Source: Mya arenaria (lineage: Eukaryota > Mollusca > Bivalvia > Myida > Myidae). Taken from it: a DNA stretch of 64,000 bases. The translations under genes were made by a program, and so were the position numbers. How positions within the stretch are numbered: position 1 is the first letter of the stretch; each line of letters starts with the position of its first letter. Under the pieces are notes generated by a model. That model did not search any database. It was not told the DNA's origin and saw only the letters and a list, made by a program, of their open reading frames with translations. Of the stretch, positions 10,740 to 23,671 are shown piece after piece. The DNA lies in the NCBI RefSeq assembly GCF_026914265.1, contig NC_069135.1:62362738-62426737 (forward strand), written 5' to 3'.

Positions 10740-12443
10740 ATGATTGGCTACACCACAGTGATGTTTGCTTTGACCGCCGCATCGTTGGTCACAGCTAGAC
10801 AATACGAACTCATTCAATGCACCCTGGGTGTATATCAGATAATCGGAAAGGCTGACTGTACGGGCTTTTTCCTCTGTGTGTTTGGGAAACCCATCGAGAT
10901 GCCGCCTTGTCCTCCTGGCTCGGTGTTCAGCTCTAGCGTCAACGTTTGTGTTCCTAAAGGTTCAGTGTATGATGACTGCAAGCAACCAACAGAGAAAAGC
11001 CGCATCCATATGCCTGTGCTCCCCGACCTAGGTAATATCTAGCGATGTTGTTGGTATCTTCGGAAATTTTTACGCTATTCCTTTGAATTCCTTCTCTAAA
11101 AAATAATTAAAGCAAAAGAGTCATCTAGCAATACAATGTCATGTATAAAACTAGCGTTAGAATAGTTATTCATAAAAGTACTTATTTATTTTGATGTATT
11201 TCATTTGCTTACCAATTTAGACATCTTACTAAATAAATGTAAACATTAAGAGCGAAATTAAATCAAATCGTTAAGATTTGGGTACCGTCCTCGAAAATGC
11301 GTGGAAATATTGGAAAAAATAATTCATGTCAATCAGTGTGCTTAGAATCATGATAACTTTTCAGGGCCTCTTAGCCCAGAGGAACGATGCAACATGTTCG
11401 GAGGTGTGTTCCCTCACCCAAAGGAATGTCAAGCCTTCTACAATTGCAGCGTCCGCTACACACCTCAGATTCCCCGGTTCTTCGAGCAACACCTTGTTGA
11501 ATGTCCCTACCCCCAGCTGTTCAACACTGAGACCAAAGAGTGTGACTATTTTGAGAATGTAAAATGTGGAAGCAGGACAGAGTTTAAGAATGGATGTAAG
11601 CTGGCTTATCAAACATCCATTTAAATATGAAATTCAATAGTCTAAATCCAAATTCAATGAACATTTACCACTTCCTTAAAACCACTAAATCTAGCCAAAA
11701 CCAATACTACTGAAAAAAGTACGAGTATCCTTTTATATTTTGTTCTTCTTCAGGTCAATACAGATCCAACCAGTGTCCCGTTGCGCATTGTATACCCTGC
11801 AGTGTCGACCTTCCAAGTTGTATAGGCAAACGTGACGGAATCAACGTTCATCAGGTCAAACTTTGGAGTCCATTCTATGCGTTATGCTATAAAGAACGGA
11901 CGATCAAGGTGGATCGATGCCCAGCTGACGAAAATGGCCGAACACAGTTGTTCCATCCGAAAAAGAACGAATGCGTTTCATTGGATATGATTCCTCGAGA
12001 ACAAGGGGGAATGATGCCTGAGTGCGGTACAAAAGTAGACGGGTTCAATCAGGATGAGTTTGAGCGATGTGACCGGTATGTGCGTTGTCAGGGAGGAAAA
12101 TACATTGGCACGGTGAAATGTGCGGTTGGAGAGGTATTCGATGGATCAAAAGGCGGGTGCGTTCCAAAAGAAAAAGCTTGTGGACCCTGTGGAAAAATTG
12201 ACCATTGGTGAGTATCTTTACATGTTTGAAGAAAGATTGATAAGATTGTTATCGTGATATATAGCTCAATTGCTAAACACAGTGCAATCCCAATTTGTAG
12301 TTATTTAAGTTTATTTTAAATATGAATGTGTAGTGCTTTCCAGCTGAACTTTGTCAATAAATACATTTTTTTCACTGCGTTTATGTGCATGCATATGGAA
12401 TGCTATTAATCTTTAGTTCTGACAAATCTGTTTTTTCAGCTGA
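10740..12443 (+). CDS. Secreted four-module chitin-binding (CBM14) protein, copy 2
   Basis: Exons 10740-11031, 11365-11595, 11754-12207 and 12440-12443 join in phases 1, 1 and 2 to give 326 residues and a stop. All donors are GT (GTAATA, GTAAGC, GTGAGT) and all acceptors AG. A signal peptide of about 20 residues (MIGYTTVMFALTAASLVTA) is followed by four six-cysteine peritrophin-A modules and a CGPCG...C tail whose last Cys codon is split by the final intron. The variable loop of module 2 is the longest of the family (YTPQIPRFF). In module 4 a GFYQD motif has become GFNQD, so one aromatic often used for sugar stacking is changed. Paralogous to copies 1, 3 and 4; it looks fully functional. The tissue and chitin target are inference. 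Confidence 0.85.
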
Positions 12444-12948
12444 GAGCACAACTTTCACTTTTTCCGAGTCAAAACTGATGAAAATGAGCGAAGTGACGAA
12501 TGGCGAAGATGAATAATACATTTGAAACAAAAAGCGTTGCTCAAAAACGGACGCGCTGTGTTCGCTCAACGACCAACTTAAACATTTCAAAATCAGCAGT
12601 TTTGTTGTTTATTAAACAATGCTTGTTTTTAGCAATATGTTACAAAACCAATTGTGTTAGTTGTTTAAGGATGTATACTCTGTTAAAATTTATTTTATGA
12701 ATGTACGAATACGAAAAACAAATTCGTGCTCGAAAAAAGATCTCTCTACCTAAATGCTTTGTTAAATTCATTTATTTTACGTCTGTGTCGTTAGCTCTTT
12801 GATAATTTTGCTGATCATTGATCCAATGCATAATGTAACCAGTATATGTTTATAATGAACTATGATCATTCATGTGTAAATATAATCTCATTATTTTATT
12901 TATGGAGTTTGCAATGTGCGGTGCTTTTGAAATGCATACATTCTGTTC

Positions 12949-12954
12949 AATAAA
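12949..12954 (+). terminator. Poly(A) signal, copy 2
   Basis: AATAAA in the same conserved TTCAATAAAATGCAAA context as copy 1. Confidence 0.6.
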
Positions 12955-12969
12955 ATGCAAATTAAATGC

Positions 12970-15425
12970 TTTGTATGACCTTTCTCTACTTATTTTAATA
13001 TTGTGCTTGTCAATCAAGCTAGATCGAATATAATTAACCCCGGACCAACATAGAAGTTATGCAAAGGAAACAATAAACCTAGCTGGCAAACCTTTAACGA
13101 AGATCAAGCTAAGATTCACAAAGCTTTCGTCTAATAGACGATGGACACACATTGTATAAAACAACACAGACAAAACACAGATGCATCTTTATATCAAAAC
13201 AAAATTGAAATATTCGGATCAAATAACTGGAATGGACACTTATTGTCCAATTCCATTCATTTAAATGACGCTCTTCATAAAAAAACAACATTAACTGGAT
13301 TGGCGGAAAGAAATCAATGACCATAGATAATCAGAATATAGCATGAGAGTATATGAGAGTTTGGGGTATTTCTATAACAATTTATTAATCAATTAATTTA
13401 GTAATAACAAACTTACTTTGTTTTTTTCCTTGAACATGTCTTTACTTTGTTCAATTTATATTGGACATACTAACAGCATTTGAACATTAAAGTAATGGAA
13501 ACCTTTATGTGCCAGTGGCAGTTCCTGACGTTGGTTCCATTTTTCTTACTTTTGCATATCCATTTTCGTTACGTAGTTGTAACTTTAAGCTACACGTAAA
13601 GTTAAAGTTTATACTGTGTTTAAACCTCCGTTACGTATCATTGTTCTAAATTAACAATATATGTCATGTTGCTTTTATTTTCATCTACTGCGGCACTTTC
13701 ACAGCAGCGCCATTGCGAACTTATTATCGATCTTTGAATATTTTAAGAGACTCATGGACGTTTTAAGCTTCAGATACCGAAAAAATGTAAATACTTATTT
13801 CAAAATGTGAGTGACAAAACAGGAGTGACATTAATCTTCATGGCTCACACAATTTCATCAATACTTATTTTCGATAAACCTTTTTTATTACGGTTATCCC
13901 GAGAGCAAGTTTATTGACAGGGCACACTTTAAAAGAAATATTGTTTTGAACACGTACTTTCCATACCCGTACCAGCAGAGTAGCAGGTGTTCAGTGGTAC
14001 ACACGAATGACTTTTTTTGCAATATCAACTTACTACTTAAATGACCATTTTTTATAATATATATGCTTATTTTGCAAACTGTTCCAGTACGAAAACAATA
14101 CCACACACATTTTTCCGTGTGATTTTTCAAATCTGGTATCATTTATAATATATAATTTAAAATATTAAGATGTGTTGCTTTTGTGATATCCTGTACGATA
14201 TAAGGTATAACGTCTTATTCGATATGTTAACGCGTATTCGTCGAAACCGTATAGCGGTCGAGAAGTATGCATGTTTATTCATCAAACGAGACGCGAAACA
14301 GGTAGTCAGAAATGCATCTTACAGTAATATTTAATTTATAGTGGAATCTGCTTTCATTAGTTCAATGTTTAAACGCATCGCTTTAATTTTCAACCAATGA
14401 AACTGCACTCAGATTTTACATAATAATTCCCGGAACTGCCATTCAAGAAATGACGTCATCAATCATTAAATATAAACAAAATATAATGCATTTAATATAC
14501 TTCTTTTGGAATAGTGTACGTTCATTAAACTAGTAAGTTGATATTGTAAAACAACTTAAAACCATATCAGTGTGAAGCACTCAACACGTGCTACGCTGAT
14601 GGTTCGGATATGGAAAACGACAGAAACATAATTTGTTAAATACGTTGTGTTGTATTTTCACAGTTGAATATGAAAAAAAGAGTTCGATAGGTATATTTTT
14701 CGAATTCACATGAGTTTTGTTTTCCTATTAAGCAAGAACCTTTGGATAAATTGATTCCAAGTCTCGCATCGATTATCAATTAAAGATGTTAAAAGTAAAC
14801 ATATAGAAAATGACTCATACCTTATGTTGTAAAAATAGGCACAGTTATTTTGTCAAACGAAGTATACATTTTGTCTGAATATTTTAATATTGTTAATACC
14901 ATTGTTGTTATTTTTGGTGTTGTTGCTGCTAATGCTGCAGATGTAATTTATGTTGATGTTTTTTTTTTGTTGATGTTGTTGTAGTGAAAAGGGAGTGTCT
15001 GCTTTTCATGTGCAAAATTGCACTTTTTTATTCAAACTGCGGTTAAACATTTAAATCCGGCAAATTATCAACTTATGAAACGAGGTCATTAATTTTTGGG
15101 GGAATTATTGTTGACATTTGAAACAGATTAAAATATATTCATAATATTTCCGGGGTTTCCCTAAGTAAACAAAACTTACAACTGCAAAGAACCACATATG
15201 TATTTATGATAAATGTATAAGACATTACATTGTTTAAACTTTAATTAAAAGGTAAAAGGTATTAACACGTCAACTGATGAAGGAAAATGTCTATATCCTT
15301 AAACGCATTGAAACAAATATTGAACACGTTCTATTTGTTCTCATCAGTTATAATGAGCAATACTGAAGCAATAGATTAAGGGGAGCGGTAGTAAAAGGCA
15401 TATCTAATACATACCAACGTTATTA
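12970..15425. other. Intergenic between copy 2 and the relic locus
   Basis: AT-rich sequence. It holds a perfect CRE palindrome TGACGTCA at 14451-14458 with a nearby CCAAT, but no gene follows. No domain is seen in any frame. Confidence 0.4.
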
Positions 15426-15429
15426 AGTG

Positions 15430-15720
15430 AAAAGCGCATATTTACGTTGCTATGCGTGTTAGAAAGCCCCGCCTACCGGTGGTCCGCAAACGTGTTTATA
15501 TACAATTAAACCCATTTATATATTTTCAACTGTGTAAACTACTTTCACACTTGCCGCGGTAAATCTTATTAAATAGGGCGGAGTGACGAACCGGCAGTTT
15601 GGATCCAGCTTTGTATTGCTCTGAGCTGGTATCGCTGAGTTTACTGAACGACCAACTTTGACATTCCTAAAATGACTCTATACATGTTAGTTGTAACATT
15701 TTGTAATGTCAATGTGTTTA
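15430..15720 (+). pseudogene. Relic chitin-binding locus: promoter joined to last exon
   Basis: The segment GCCCCGCCTACCGGTGG, then CCGCAAACGTGTTTATATAC (TATA at 15495-15503), is the family promoter. Within about 20 bases it runs into sequence matching the end of intron 3 and the last exon of copy 1 (TATATATTTTCA, then ACTACTTTCACACTT, then TGCTCTGAGCTGGTATCGCTG). Exons 1-3 and introns 1-2 are absent. The last-exon acceptor AG has become AA (15527-15529) and the stop TGA reads TGT. This is the scar of a fifth array member reduced by one internal deletion. It cannot encode the protein. Confidence 0.7.
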
Positions 15721-15804
15721 ATATGATATCAAACTCAATTTGTCTATTGAACAATGTATTTTTCTTTGTTGTACACGGTTTTCATTAACACTGTCTGATG
15801 TGTG

Positions 15805-18800
15805 TTACTGTATTATGTGTTACAGTTAGTTCCCCAGTGCACGGAGTTCCCGTTCAAAACGCCGGATGTATGCTACTATAGCTACGGTATTATGTAATAA
15901 TGACTGTCCCCCAGTGCACGGTGTTCCCTTTCACAACGCCGGATGTATGCTACTTTAGCTACTGTATTATGTTTTAATGTCTGTCCCCCAGTGCACGGAG
16001 TTCCCTTTCTCAACGCCGGATGTATGCTACTGTATTATATTATAATGTATGTCCCCCAGTGCACGGTATTCCCCTTCACAACGCCAGACGTATGCTACTG
16101 TATTATGTTATAATGTTCGTCCCCCAGTGCACGGTATTCCCGGTCACAAGGCCGGATGTATGCTACTGTATTATGTTATAATGACTGTCCCCAGTGCACA
16201 GTGTTACCGTTGGCAACGCCTGATTGATGCTTCTGTATTATGTTTTAATGTATGTCTCCCAGTGCACGATGTTCCCGTTCACAACGTCGGATATATGCTA
16301 CAGTATTATGTTTTAATGTATGTCCCCCAGTGCACGATGTTCCCGTTCATAACGCCGGATGTATGCTACTGTATTGTGTTATAATATCTGTCCCCAAGTG
16401 CACGGTGTTCCCGGTCACAACGCCGGATGTATGCTACTGTATTATGTTTTAATATTCGTCCCCCAGTGCACGGTGTTCCCGTTGGCAACGCCGGATGTAT
16501 GCTTCTGTATTATGTTTTAATGTTCGTCCCCCAGTGCACGATGTTCCCGTTGGCAACGCCGGATGTATCTACTGTATTATGTTTTAATGTTCGTCCCCCA
16601 GTGCACGGTGTTCCCGTTGGCAACGCCGGATGTATGCTTCTGTATTATGTTTTAATGTTCGTCCCCGAGTGCAAGATGTTCCCGTTGGCAACGCCGGATG
16701 TATGCTTCTGTGTTATGTTTTAATGTTCGTCCCCCAGTGCACGATGTTCCCGTTTGCAACGCCGGATGTATGCTTCTATATTATGTTTTAATATTCGTCC
16801 CCCAGTGTACGGTGTTCCCGTTGGCAACGCCGGATGTATGCTTCTGTATTATGTTTTAATGTTCGTCCACGAGTGCACGAAGTTCCCTTTGGCAACGCCG
16901 GATGCATGCTTCTGTATCATGTTTTAATGTTCGTCCTCCAGTGCACGGTGTTCCCGTTGGCAACGCCGGATGTATCCTTCTGTATTATGTTTTAATATTC
17001 GTCCCCCAGTGCACGGTGTTCCCGTTGGCAACACCGGATGTATGCCACTGTATTATGTGTTAATGTTCGTCTCCCAGTGCACGGAGTTCTCGTTGGCAAC
17101 GCCGGATGTATGCCATTGTATTATGTTTTAATGTTCGTCCTTCAGTGCATGGTGTTTCCGTTCACAACGCCGGATGTATGCTACTGTATTGTGTTATAAT
17201 GTCTGTCCCCCAGTGCACGGTGTTCCCGGTCACAACGCCGGATGTATGCTACTGTATTATGTTTTCATATTCCTCCCCCAGTGCACGGTGTTCCCGTTGG
17301 CAACGCCGGATGTATGCTTCTGTATCATGTTTTAATGTTCGTCCCCCAGTGCACGGTGTTCCCATTGGCAACGCCGGATGTATGCTTCTGTATCATGTTT
17401 TAATGTTCGTCCCCCAGTGCACTGTGTTCCCGTTGGCAACACCGGATATATGCCACTGTATTATGTGTTAATGTTCGTCTCCCAGAGCACGGAGTTCTCT
17501 TTTGCAACGCCGGATGTATGCCACTGTATTATGTGTTAATATTCGTCCCTCAGTGCACGGTGTTCCCGTTCACAACGCCGGATGTATGCTACTGTATTGT
17601 GTTATAATGTCTGTCCCCCAGTGCACGGTGTTCCCGGTCACAACGCCGGATGTATGCTACTGTATTATGTTTTAATATTCGTCCCCCAGTGAACGGTGTT
17701 CCCGTTTACAAGGCCGGATGTATGTTTCTGTAATATGTTTTAATGTTCGTCCCGCAGTCACGATGTTCCCGATGGCAACGCCGGATGTATGCTTCTGTAT
17801 TATGTTTTAATGTTCGTCCCCCAGAGCACGACGTTCCCGTTGGCAACGCCGGATGTATGCTTCTGTATTATGTTTTAATATTCGTCCCCCAGTGCAAGGT
17901 GTTCTAGTTGGCAACGCCGGATGTATGCTACTGTATTATCTTTTAATGTTCGTCCCCCAGTGCACGGTGTTCCCGTTGGCAATGCCGGATGTATGCTACT
18001 GTATTATGTTATAATGTCTATCCCCCAGTGCATAATGTTCTCGTTCACAACGCCGGATGTATGCTTCTGTAACATGTTTTAATATTCTTCCCTAGTGCAT
18101 GGTGTTCGCGTTGGCAACGCCGAATGTATGCTTCTGTATCATGTTTTAATGTTCGTCCCCCAGTTCATGGTGTTCAAGTTGGCAACGCCGAATGTATGCT
18201 ACTGTATTATGTTTTAATATTCGTCCCCCAGTGCACGGTGTTCCCGTTGGCAACGCCGGATGTATGCTTCTGTATCATGTTTTAATGTTCGTCCCCCAGT
18301 GCACGATGTTCCCGTTGGCAACGCCGGATGTATGCTTCTGTATCATGTTTTAATGTTCGTCCCCCAGTGCACGATGTTCCCGTTGGCAACACCGGATGTA
18401 TGCCGCTGTATTATGTGTTAATGTTCGTCCCCCAGTGCACGGAGTTCTCGATTGCAACGCCGGATGTATGCCACTGTATTATGTGTTAATATTCGTCCCC
18501 CAGTGCACGGTGTTCCCGTTCACAACGCCGGATGTATGCTACTATATTGTGTTATAATGTCTGTCCCCCAGTGCACGGTGTTCCCGGTCACAACGCCGGA
18601 TGTATGCTACTGTATTATGTTTTAATATTCGTCCCCCAGTGAACGGTGTTCCCGTTTGCAAGGCCGGATGTATGTTTCTGTATTATGTTTTAATGTTCGT
18701 CTCGCAGTCACGATGTTCCCGTTGGCAACGCCGGATGTATGCTTCTGTATTATGTTTTAATGTTCGTCCCCCAGAGCACGATGTTCCCGTTGGCAACGCC

Positions 18801-20232
18801 GGATGTATCTTCTGTATTATGTTTTAATATTCGTCCCCCAGTGCACGGTGTTTTAGTTGGCAACGCCGGATGTATGCTACTGTATTATGTTTTAATGTTC
18901 GTCCCCCAGTGCACGGTGTTCCCGTTGGCAATGCCGGATGTATGCTACTGTATTATGTTATAATGTATGTCCCCCAGTGCATAATGTTCTCGTTCACAAC
19001 GCCGGATGTATGCTTCTGTAACATGTTTTGATATTCGTCCCTAGTGCATGGTGTTCCCGTTGGCAACGCCGAATGTATGCTTCTGTATCATGTTTTAATG
19101 TTCGTCCCCCAGTTCATGGTGTTCAAGTTGGCAACGCCGAATGTATGCTTCTGTAATATGTTTTAATGTTCGATCCCCAGTGCACGGTGTTCCCATTGGC
19201 AACGCCGGATGTATGCTTCTGTATCATGTTTTAATGTTCGTCCCCCAGTGCACGGTGTTCCCGTTGGCAACGCCGGATGTATGCTTCTGAAACATGTTTT
19301 AATGTTCGTCCCCCAGTGCACGGTGTTCCTGTTGGCAACGCCTGATTGATGCTTCTGTACCATGTTTTAATGTTCGTCCACGAGTGCACGGTGTTCCCGT
19401 TGGCAACGCCGGATGTCTGCTTCTGTTTAATGTTTTAATGTTCGTCCCCCAGTGCACGGTGTTCCCGTTGGCAACGCCGGATGTATGCTACTGTATTATG
19501 TTTTAATGTCTGTCCCCCAGTGCACGGTGTTCCCGTTCACATCGCCGGATGTATGCTTCTGTATCATGTTTTAATGTTCGTCCCCCAGTGCACGGTGTTC
19601 CCGTTGGCAATGCCGGTTGCATGCTTCTGTATTATGTTTTAATGTCTGTCCCCCAGTGCACGATGTTCCCGTTGGCAACGCCGGATGTAAGCTTCTGTAT
19701 TATGTTTTAATGTTCGTCCCCCTTTGCACGGTGTTCCCGTTCACAACGCCTAATTTATGCTTCTTTATTATGTTTTTATGTTCGTCCCCCAGAGCGCGGT
19801 ATTCTTGTTGGCAACGCCGGATGTAAGGTACTGTATTATGTTTTAATGTTCGTCCCGCAGTGCACAATGTTCCCGTTGGCAACGCCGGATGTATGCTTCT
19901 GTATTATGTTTTAATGTTCGTCCCCCAGTGCACGATGTTCCCGTTGGCAACACCGGATGTAAGCTACTGTCCTATTTATAAATGTTCGTCCCCCAGTGCA
20001 TGGTGTTTCTGTTTGCAAGGCCGGATGTATGCTACTCTAGTATGTCAAAATTTTCGTCCCCCAGTGCACGGTGTTTCAGTTCACAACGTCGGATGTATGC
20101 TACTGTTTTATGTGTTAATGTTCGTCTCCCAGTGTACGATGTTCCCGTTCACAATGCCAGACTAGTGTTACTGTATAATGTGTTATGTTTGTCCCCGTGT
20201 GTTTGGTGGTCCCGCTCGCGCCGGCAAGGCGA
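15805..20232. repeat. 68-bp minisatellite, about 65 units
   Basis: The unit reads approximately TATTATGTTTTAATGTTCGT, then CCCCCAGTGCACGGTGTTCC, then CGTTGGCAACGCCGGATGTA, then TGCTTCTG, 68 bases in total, and is richer in GC and CpG than its surroundings. Variant units have GTTCACAAC or ATTGTGTTATAATGTCTG. The stretch at about 17520-18060 recurs at about 18475-19020, offset by 950 bases, a 14-unit higher-order repeat. 68 is not a multiple of three, so the open frames across it (up to 121 codons) are artefacts. A second block lies at 30820-31455. Confidence 0.95.
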
Positions 20233-20948
20233 ACTTTTTACATTGTTATTCATAAAGCATCGCCAAGAAATGAAACCCAACAGAATCAGCGGGGGAAATA
20301 TGATATCTTTAATATTTTTGGAACAATGCATTAGGAAGGTTGTTGTTTGTTTCAATCAGGGAAATATGGTAACTCATTGCGTGATAAAGGTTGACATTAA
20401 AGCAGAGATTATTAGTATCAAATTATCACCAAGCTTCCTTAAAGCTGCAATCTCACAGATTTACCATTTTTAAAACTTTTTTATTTATTGTCTTGGAAAG
20501 AGCAATATTTTGCGTAAATATCTGCAAACCAATGATATAAGATTGCTGACAAAAAACCAGATCGTATTTTTAAAAATTAATGTTTTATGGCTTAAACCTT
20601 TACTAACGGTTTAAGAAAAATACATAAAACATCAATTCTTGAACTTGAATATAAAAGTCTGCGATCTATTTTTTATCAGAAGTCCTATATAACTGGTTGC
20701 CATGGATTTTTGCAAAATATGGCTCGTTTAAAACAAAAAATAAAAAAAGTTGTCAAAACGTTCAATCTGTGAGAGTGCAGAATGTAGAACTATAAAAAAA
20801 ACCATCTTACAACGTTTCGTATTTGTTAACAGATAGTAATGAGTAAAGTGGTTGAATTAAAATTTCAATATCCTATCATGCATCGAAACACATCCGGAAA
20901 CCGCCTCAACTTAAACAATTTATTAGAATAAGCATTACTTAAGCACAC
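20233..20948. repeat. Duplicated 5' flank of copy 3
   Basis: From GCGCCGGCAAGGCGAAC onward, this segment matches 31446-31874 upstream of copy 4, apart from the foldback MITE at 20444-20780 that only this copy has. It ends at AAGCACAC, where it jumps into the middle of exon 1. Confidence 0.75.
20444..20780. mobile_element. Foldback MITE, member 2
   Basis: It starts GCTGCAATCTCACAGATT and ends AATCTGTGAGAGTGCAG, inverted copies of each other. The interior is also palindromic around CTTTACTAACGGTTTAAG, like the member at 1677-2026. The paralogous sequence upstream of copy 4 (about 31690-31705) runs through CTTCCTTAAA without it, an empty site. The insertion (or its loss from copy 4) therefore postdates the duplication. 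Confidence 0.85.
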
Positions 20949-22537
20949 TATTTGTGTGTGTTTGGTAATCCCGTGGAGATGCCACCTTGTTCTCCTGGCT
21001 CTGTGTTCAGCTCCAGCTCCAACGTTTGTGTTCCTAAAGGTTCTACGTTTGATGACTGCAAGAAAACAACAGATGGTAGCGGTGGCCACATGACCGCATC
21101 GCCCGATCAAGGTGAGCTCTAGCGATGTTTTGAAAGTTTTTGTTTTTTCTTGTTTGGTGTTGATCCATAAATAATAGAGAATTTAATTCGAACATAGGTC
21201 AAAAGAGTCGACCAGCAGCTCGTTTATATCAAATAAGGAGATAGTTAGGAGAATTCTCAAAATCACACATGGAAAATCCAACTCCATTGTAATAAATATT
21301 CATGTTGCTGTTGCTGCAGACCAAAGAAGGCATTAATATATAGTAGATGAAGGTAAAAGTCAGTTGAGAACAATTATATTTGCTTTTCAGGGCATCTTAG
21401 CCCAGAGGAACGATGTAACTTAGATGGTGGCGTGTTCCATCACCCAACCGAATGCCAAGCCTTCTACAACTGTAGTGTTCGTTACATACCGATACCCCGA
21501 TTCTTTGAACAACATCTTGTTGAATGTGTCTACCCCAAGCTGTTCAACACAGAGACCAAACAATGTGATCATTTTGAGAATGTCAAATGTGGAACCAGGA
21601 AGGAATTTAAGGATGGCTGTAAGTTGGCATCTATTTATGTATTCGTGGTAAGAATTTAAAAAAAAAATAGCATACATGTATTTAACATTTTACTTCAAAA
21701 GGGCTCTACCAAAAATATCTCATTATGCTGGGATTAACTATTCGAAGTTACAAACTTATTGCATAGGCTTCATAATAAAAAAAACAACGATCATATGATA
21801 CTGTCTTCTTCAGGTCAATACAAAAGCAATATGTGCCGAACTTCCCATTGTATGCCTTGTAAAGTCAGACTACCAAGCTGTGAAGGTAAACCTGACGGAA
21901 TAAATGTTCACCCAGTCAGACTATGGACCCCATTCTACGCCGTATGTTACAAGGAGCGCACAGTCAAGCAGGACCGATGCCAAGATGACGTAGACGGCCG
22001 AGCACAGTTGTTCCATCCGGAAAAGAACAAATGCGTTTCATTGGATATGATTCCTCGAGAACATGGAGGAATGATGCCCGAGTGCGGTACGAAAGTAGAT
22101 GGGTTTTATCTGGACGATTTTGGACGATGTGATCGTTACGTTCATTGCCAGGGCGGGAAATACATTGGCACGATCAAATGTGCTGTTGGAGAAGCGTTCG
22201 ATGATACGAAAGGCGGATGCGTTCCGGAAGAAAAAGCGTGTGGACCCTGTGGGACACTCGACCATTGGTAAATATGCTAACATAGTTTTTCCCTTTACTG
22301 GTACATACAACAGTATGCGTTTCATATCTCTATTGAGGTACAAGCTTATTTAAGGGTACATTATGCTAAGTCACATTTAACAAAAAAGGGATAAAACATC
22401 CATGTTCTTACCAATCTACAGTGGTGTGTATATATAGTGTTTAAACTATGCTGTTATTCATATCAATTCTTGCGATATAATTATAAACTATGCCATAACG
22501 TTATGCCAATTAAATATGTTTGACATTTTTCAGCTAA
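20949..22537 (+). pseudogene. Chitin-binding (CBM14) copy 3, 5'-truncated
   Basis: The exon 1 remnant at 20949-21111 begins in the middle of module 1. Exons 21391-21618 and 21814-22267 and the last exon 22534-22537 are open, with GT/AG sites and the family phases, and the terminal Cys/stop TAA split is kept. Compared with copy 4, sequence equivalent to 31875-32340 is missing: the promoter, start codon, signal peptide and the first two cysteines of module 1. The first in-frame ATG left is at 20979 and would give a protein without a signal peptide. Changes specific to this copy include NLDGG for NMFGG and HHPTE for PHPTE in module 2. Expression from another promoter is possible, but a secreted product is not. 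I treat it as a young pseudogene. Confidence 0.7.
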
Positions 22538-23042
22538 ACAAGTTGCTTGCATGATGGTCGTGGTTAGAATGATATAAAGAAGGACGAAGTCAGGAAACGC
22601 CAAGATCATCATAAGTTGTTATTTTATCTAAGGACGTACTCACGTCTCGTGATAACATTTGCTAAATAGAATGTGTTATTATAAACAGATTATTCCAATG
22701 AGCCTTCTTAAAGGTTTGTTTTATAAGTTTGCCCAAATGTATAATTTATTAAATGTGTGCTTCTTAAACCATGTTATATTTATATTAGTTCGGAATAATC
22801 ATAAATGATGTATAAATGTATGCAGCACGGACATGAATCAAGTAAACTGAAAGGTTAGCGGACATTTATCAGATGGTGTAAAAAACAGAAAAGAATAACG
22901 GATTAAACACACAAAATGATTTGATACGATGCAATAAAATCATTTTAAAATATAAAAAACTCATTTGTAAATAGATTGTGTAAAATCTTTATATAAATGT
23001 TTCTTGTCACGTGCAATGCATTTGAAATCCATCCATTGTTTT

Positions 23043-23048
23043 AATAAA
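23043..23048 (+). terminator. Poly(A) signal, copy 3
   Basis: AATAAA after CATTTGAAATCCATCCATTG, a context shared with copy 4. Confidence 0.5.
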
Positions 23049-23671
23049 ACTGCGAAACTCATTTCATTTTATTATCTTTCTACTTGCCCTTATTTAATCT
23101 ATCGTCATTATCGCACACTGAGGTTTATTTACCGACTGGATGCAAACGGACATACCAAATTGAAAGTTTTAAATTAACAACCTTAATAATGAAACATTAA
23201 TGAGAGCTTAGAGTGTTTGTTATCATTTAACACGTTTTTTTATCATCCTACTCTTGATTTGCCAGATCGCTTCGCCATTTTAAATTCAAAACCCTGAAAT
23301 ATTTTACTCAGGGGTTTGATCCACGGAAACATGCCATTGAGCAACCACGAACGATTTCTTTCGTTCTTAAAACCGACTTCATCAGTAGATTGTAGAGAAT
23401 GGGGGAATCAATCAGAAAGCACTATGTATATTTCTTAGATTGATTAAAAATTCCACTGATCAATGGTAGACTCACTGCTCACACCACCATGAGTAACAGT
23501 TAACAGGAAGTGTTGCATGCATATACATGTTAACTATAAATAAGGGTAATCGAATGTGAAAAGCATTGCATAAAAGTTCGAACACGGAAGTACACAGTTT
23601 TATTCCTATTATAGATTCCCATTCACTTTCAAGTATACAAAATATTTAGTGCAGTAATAAAAAACAAAAAA

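Noticed and set aside
15805-20232. Long open frames and a CRISPR-like regular repeat in the 68-bp array
   Set aside because: The unit is not a multiple of three, so frames just rotate through repeats. There are no unique spacers between conserved repeats and no cas genes, and the setting is eukaryotic.
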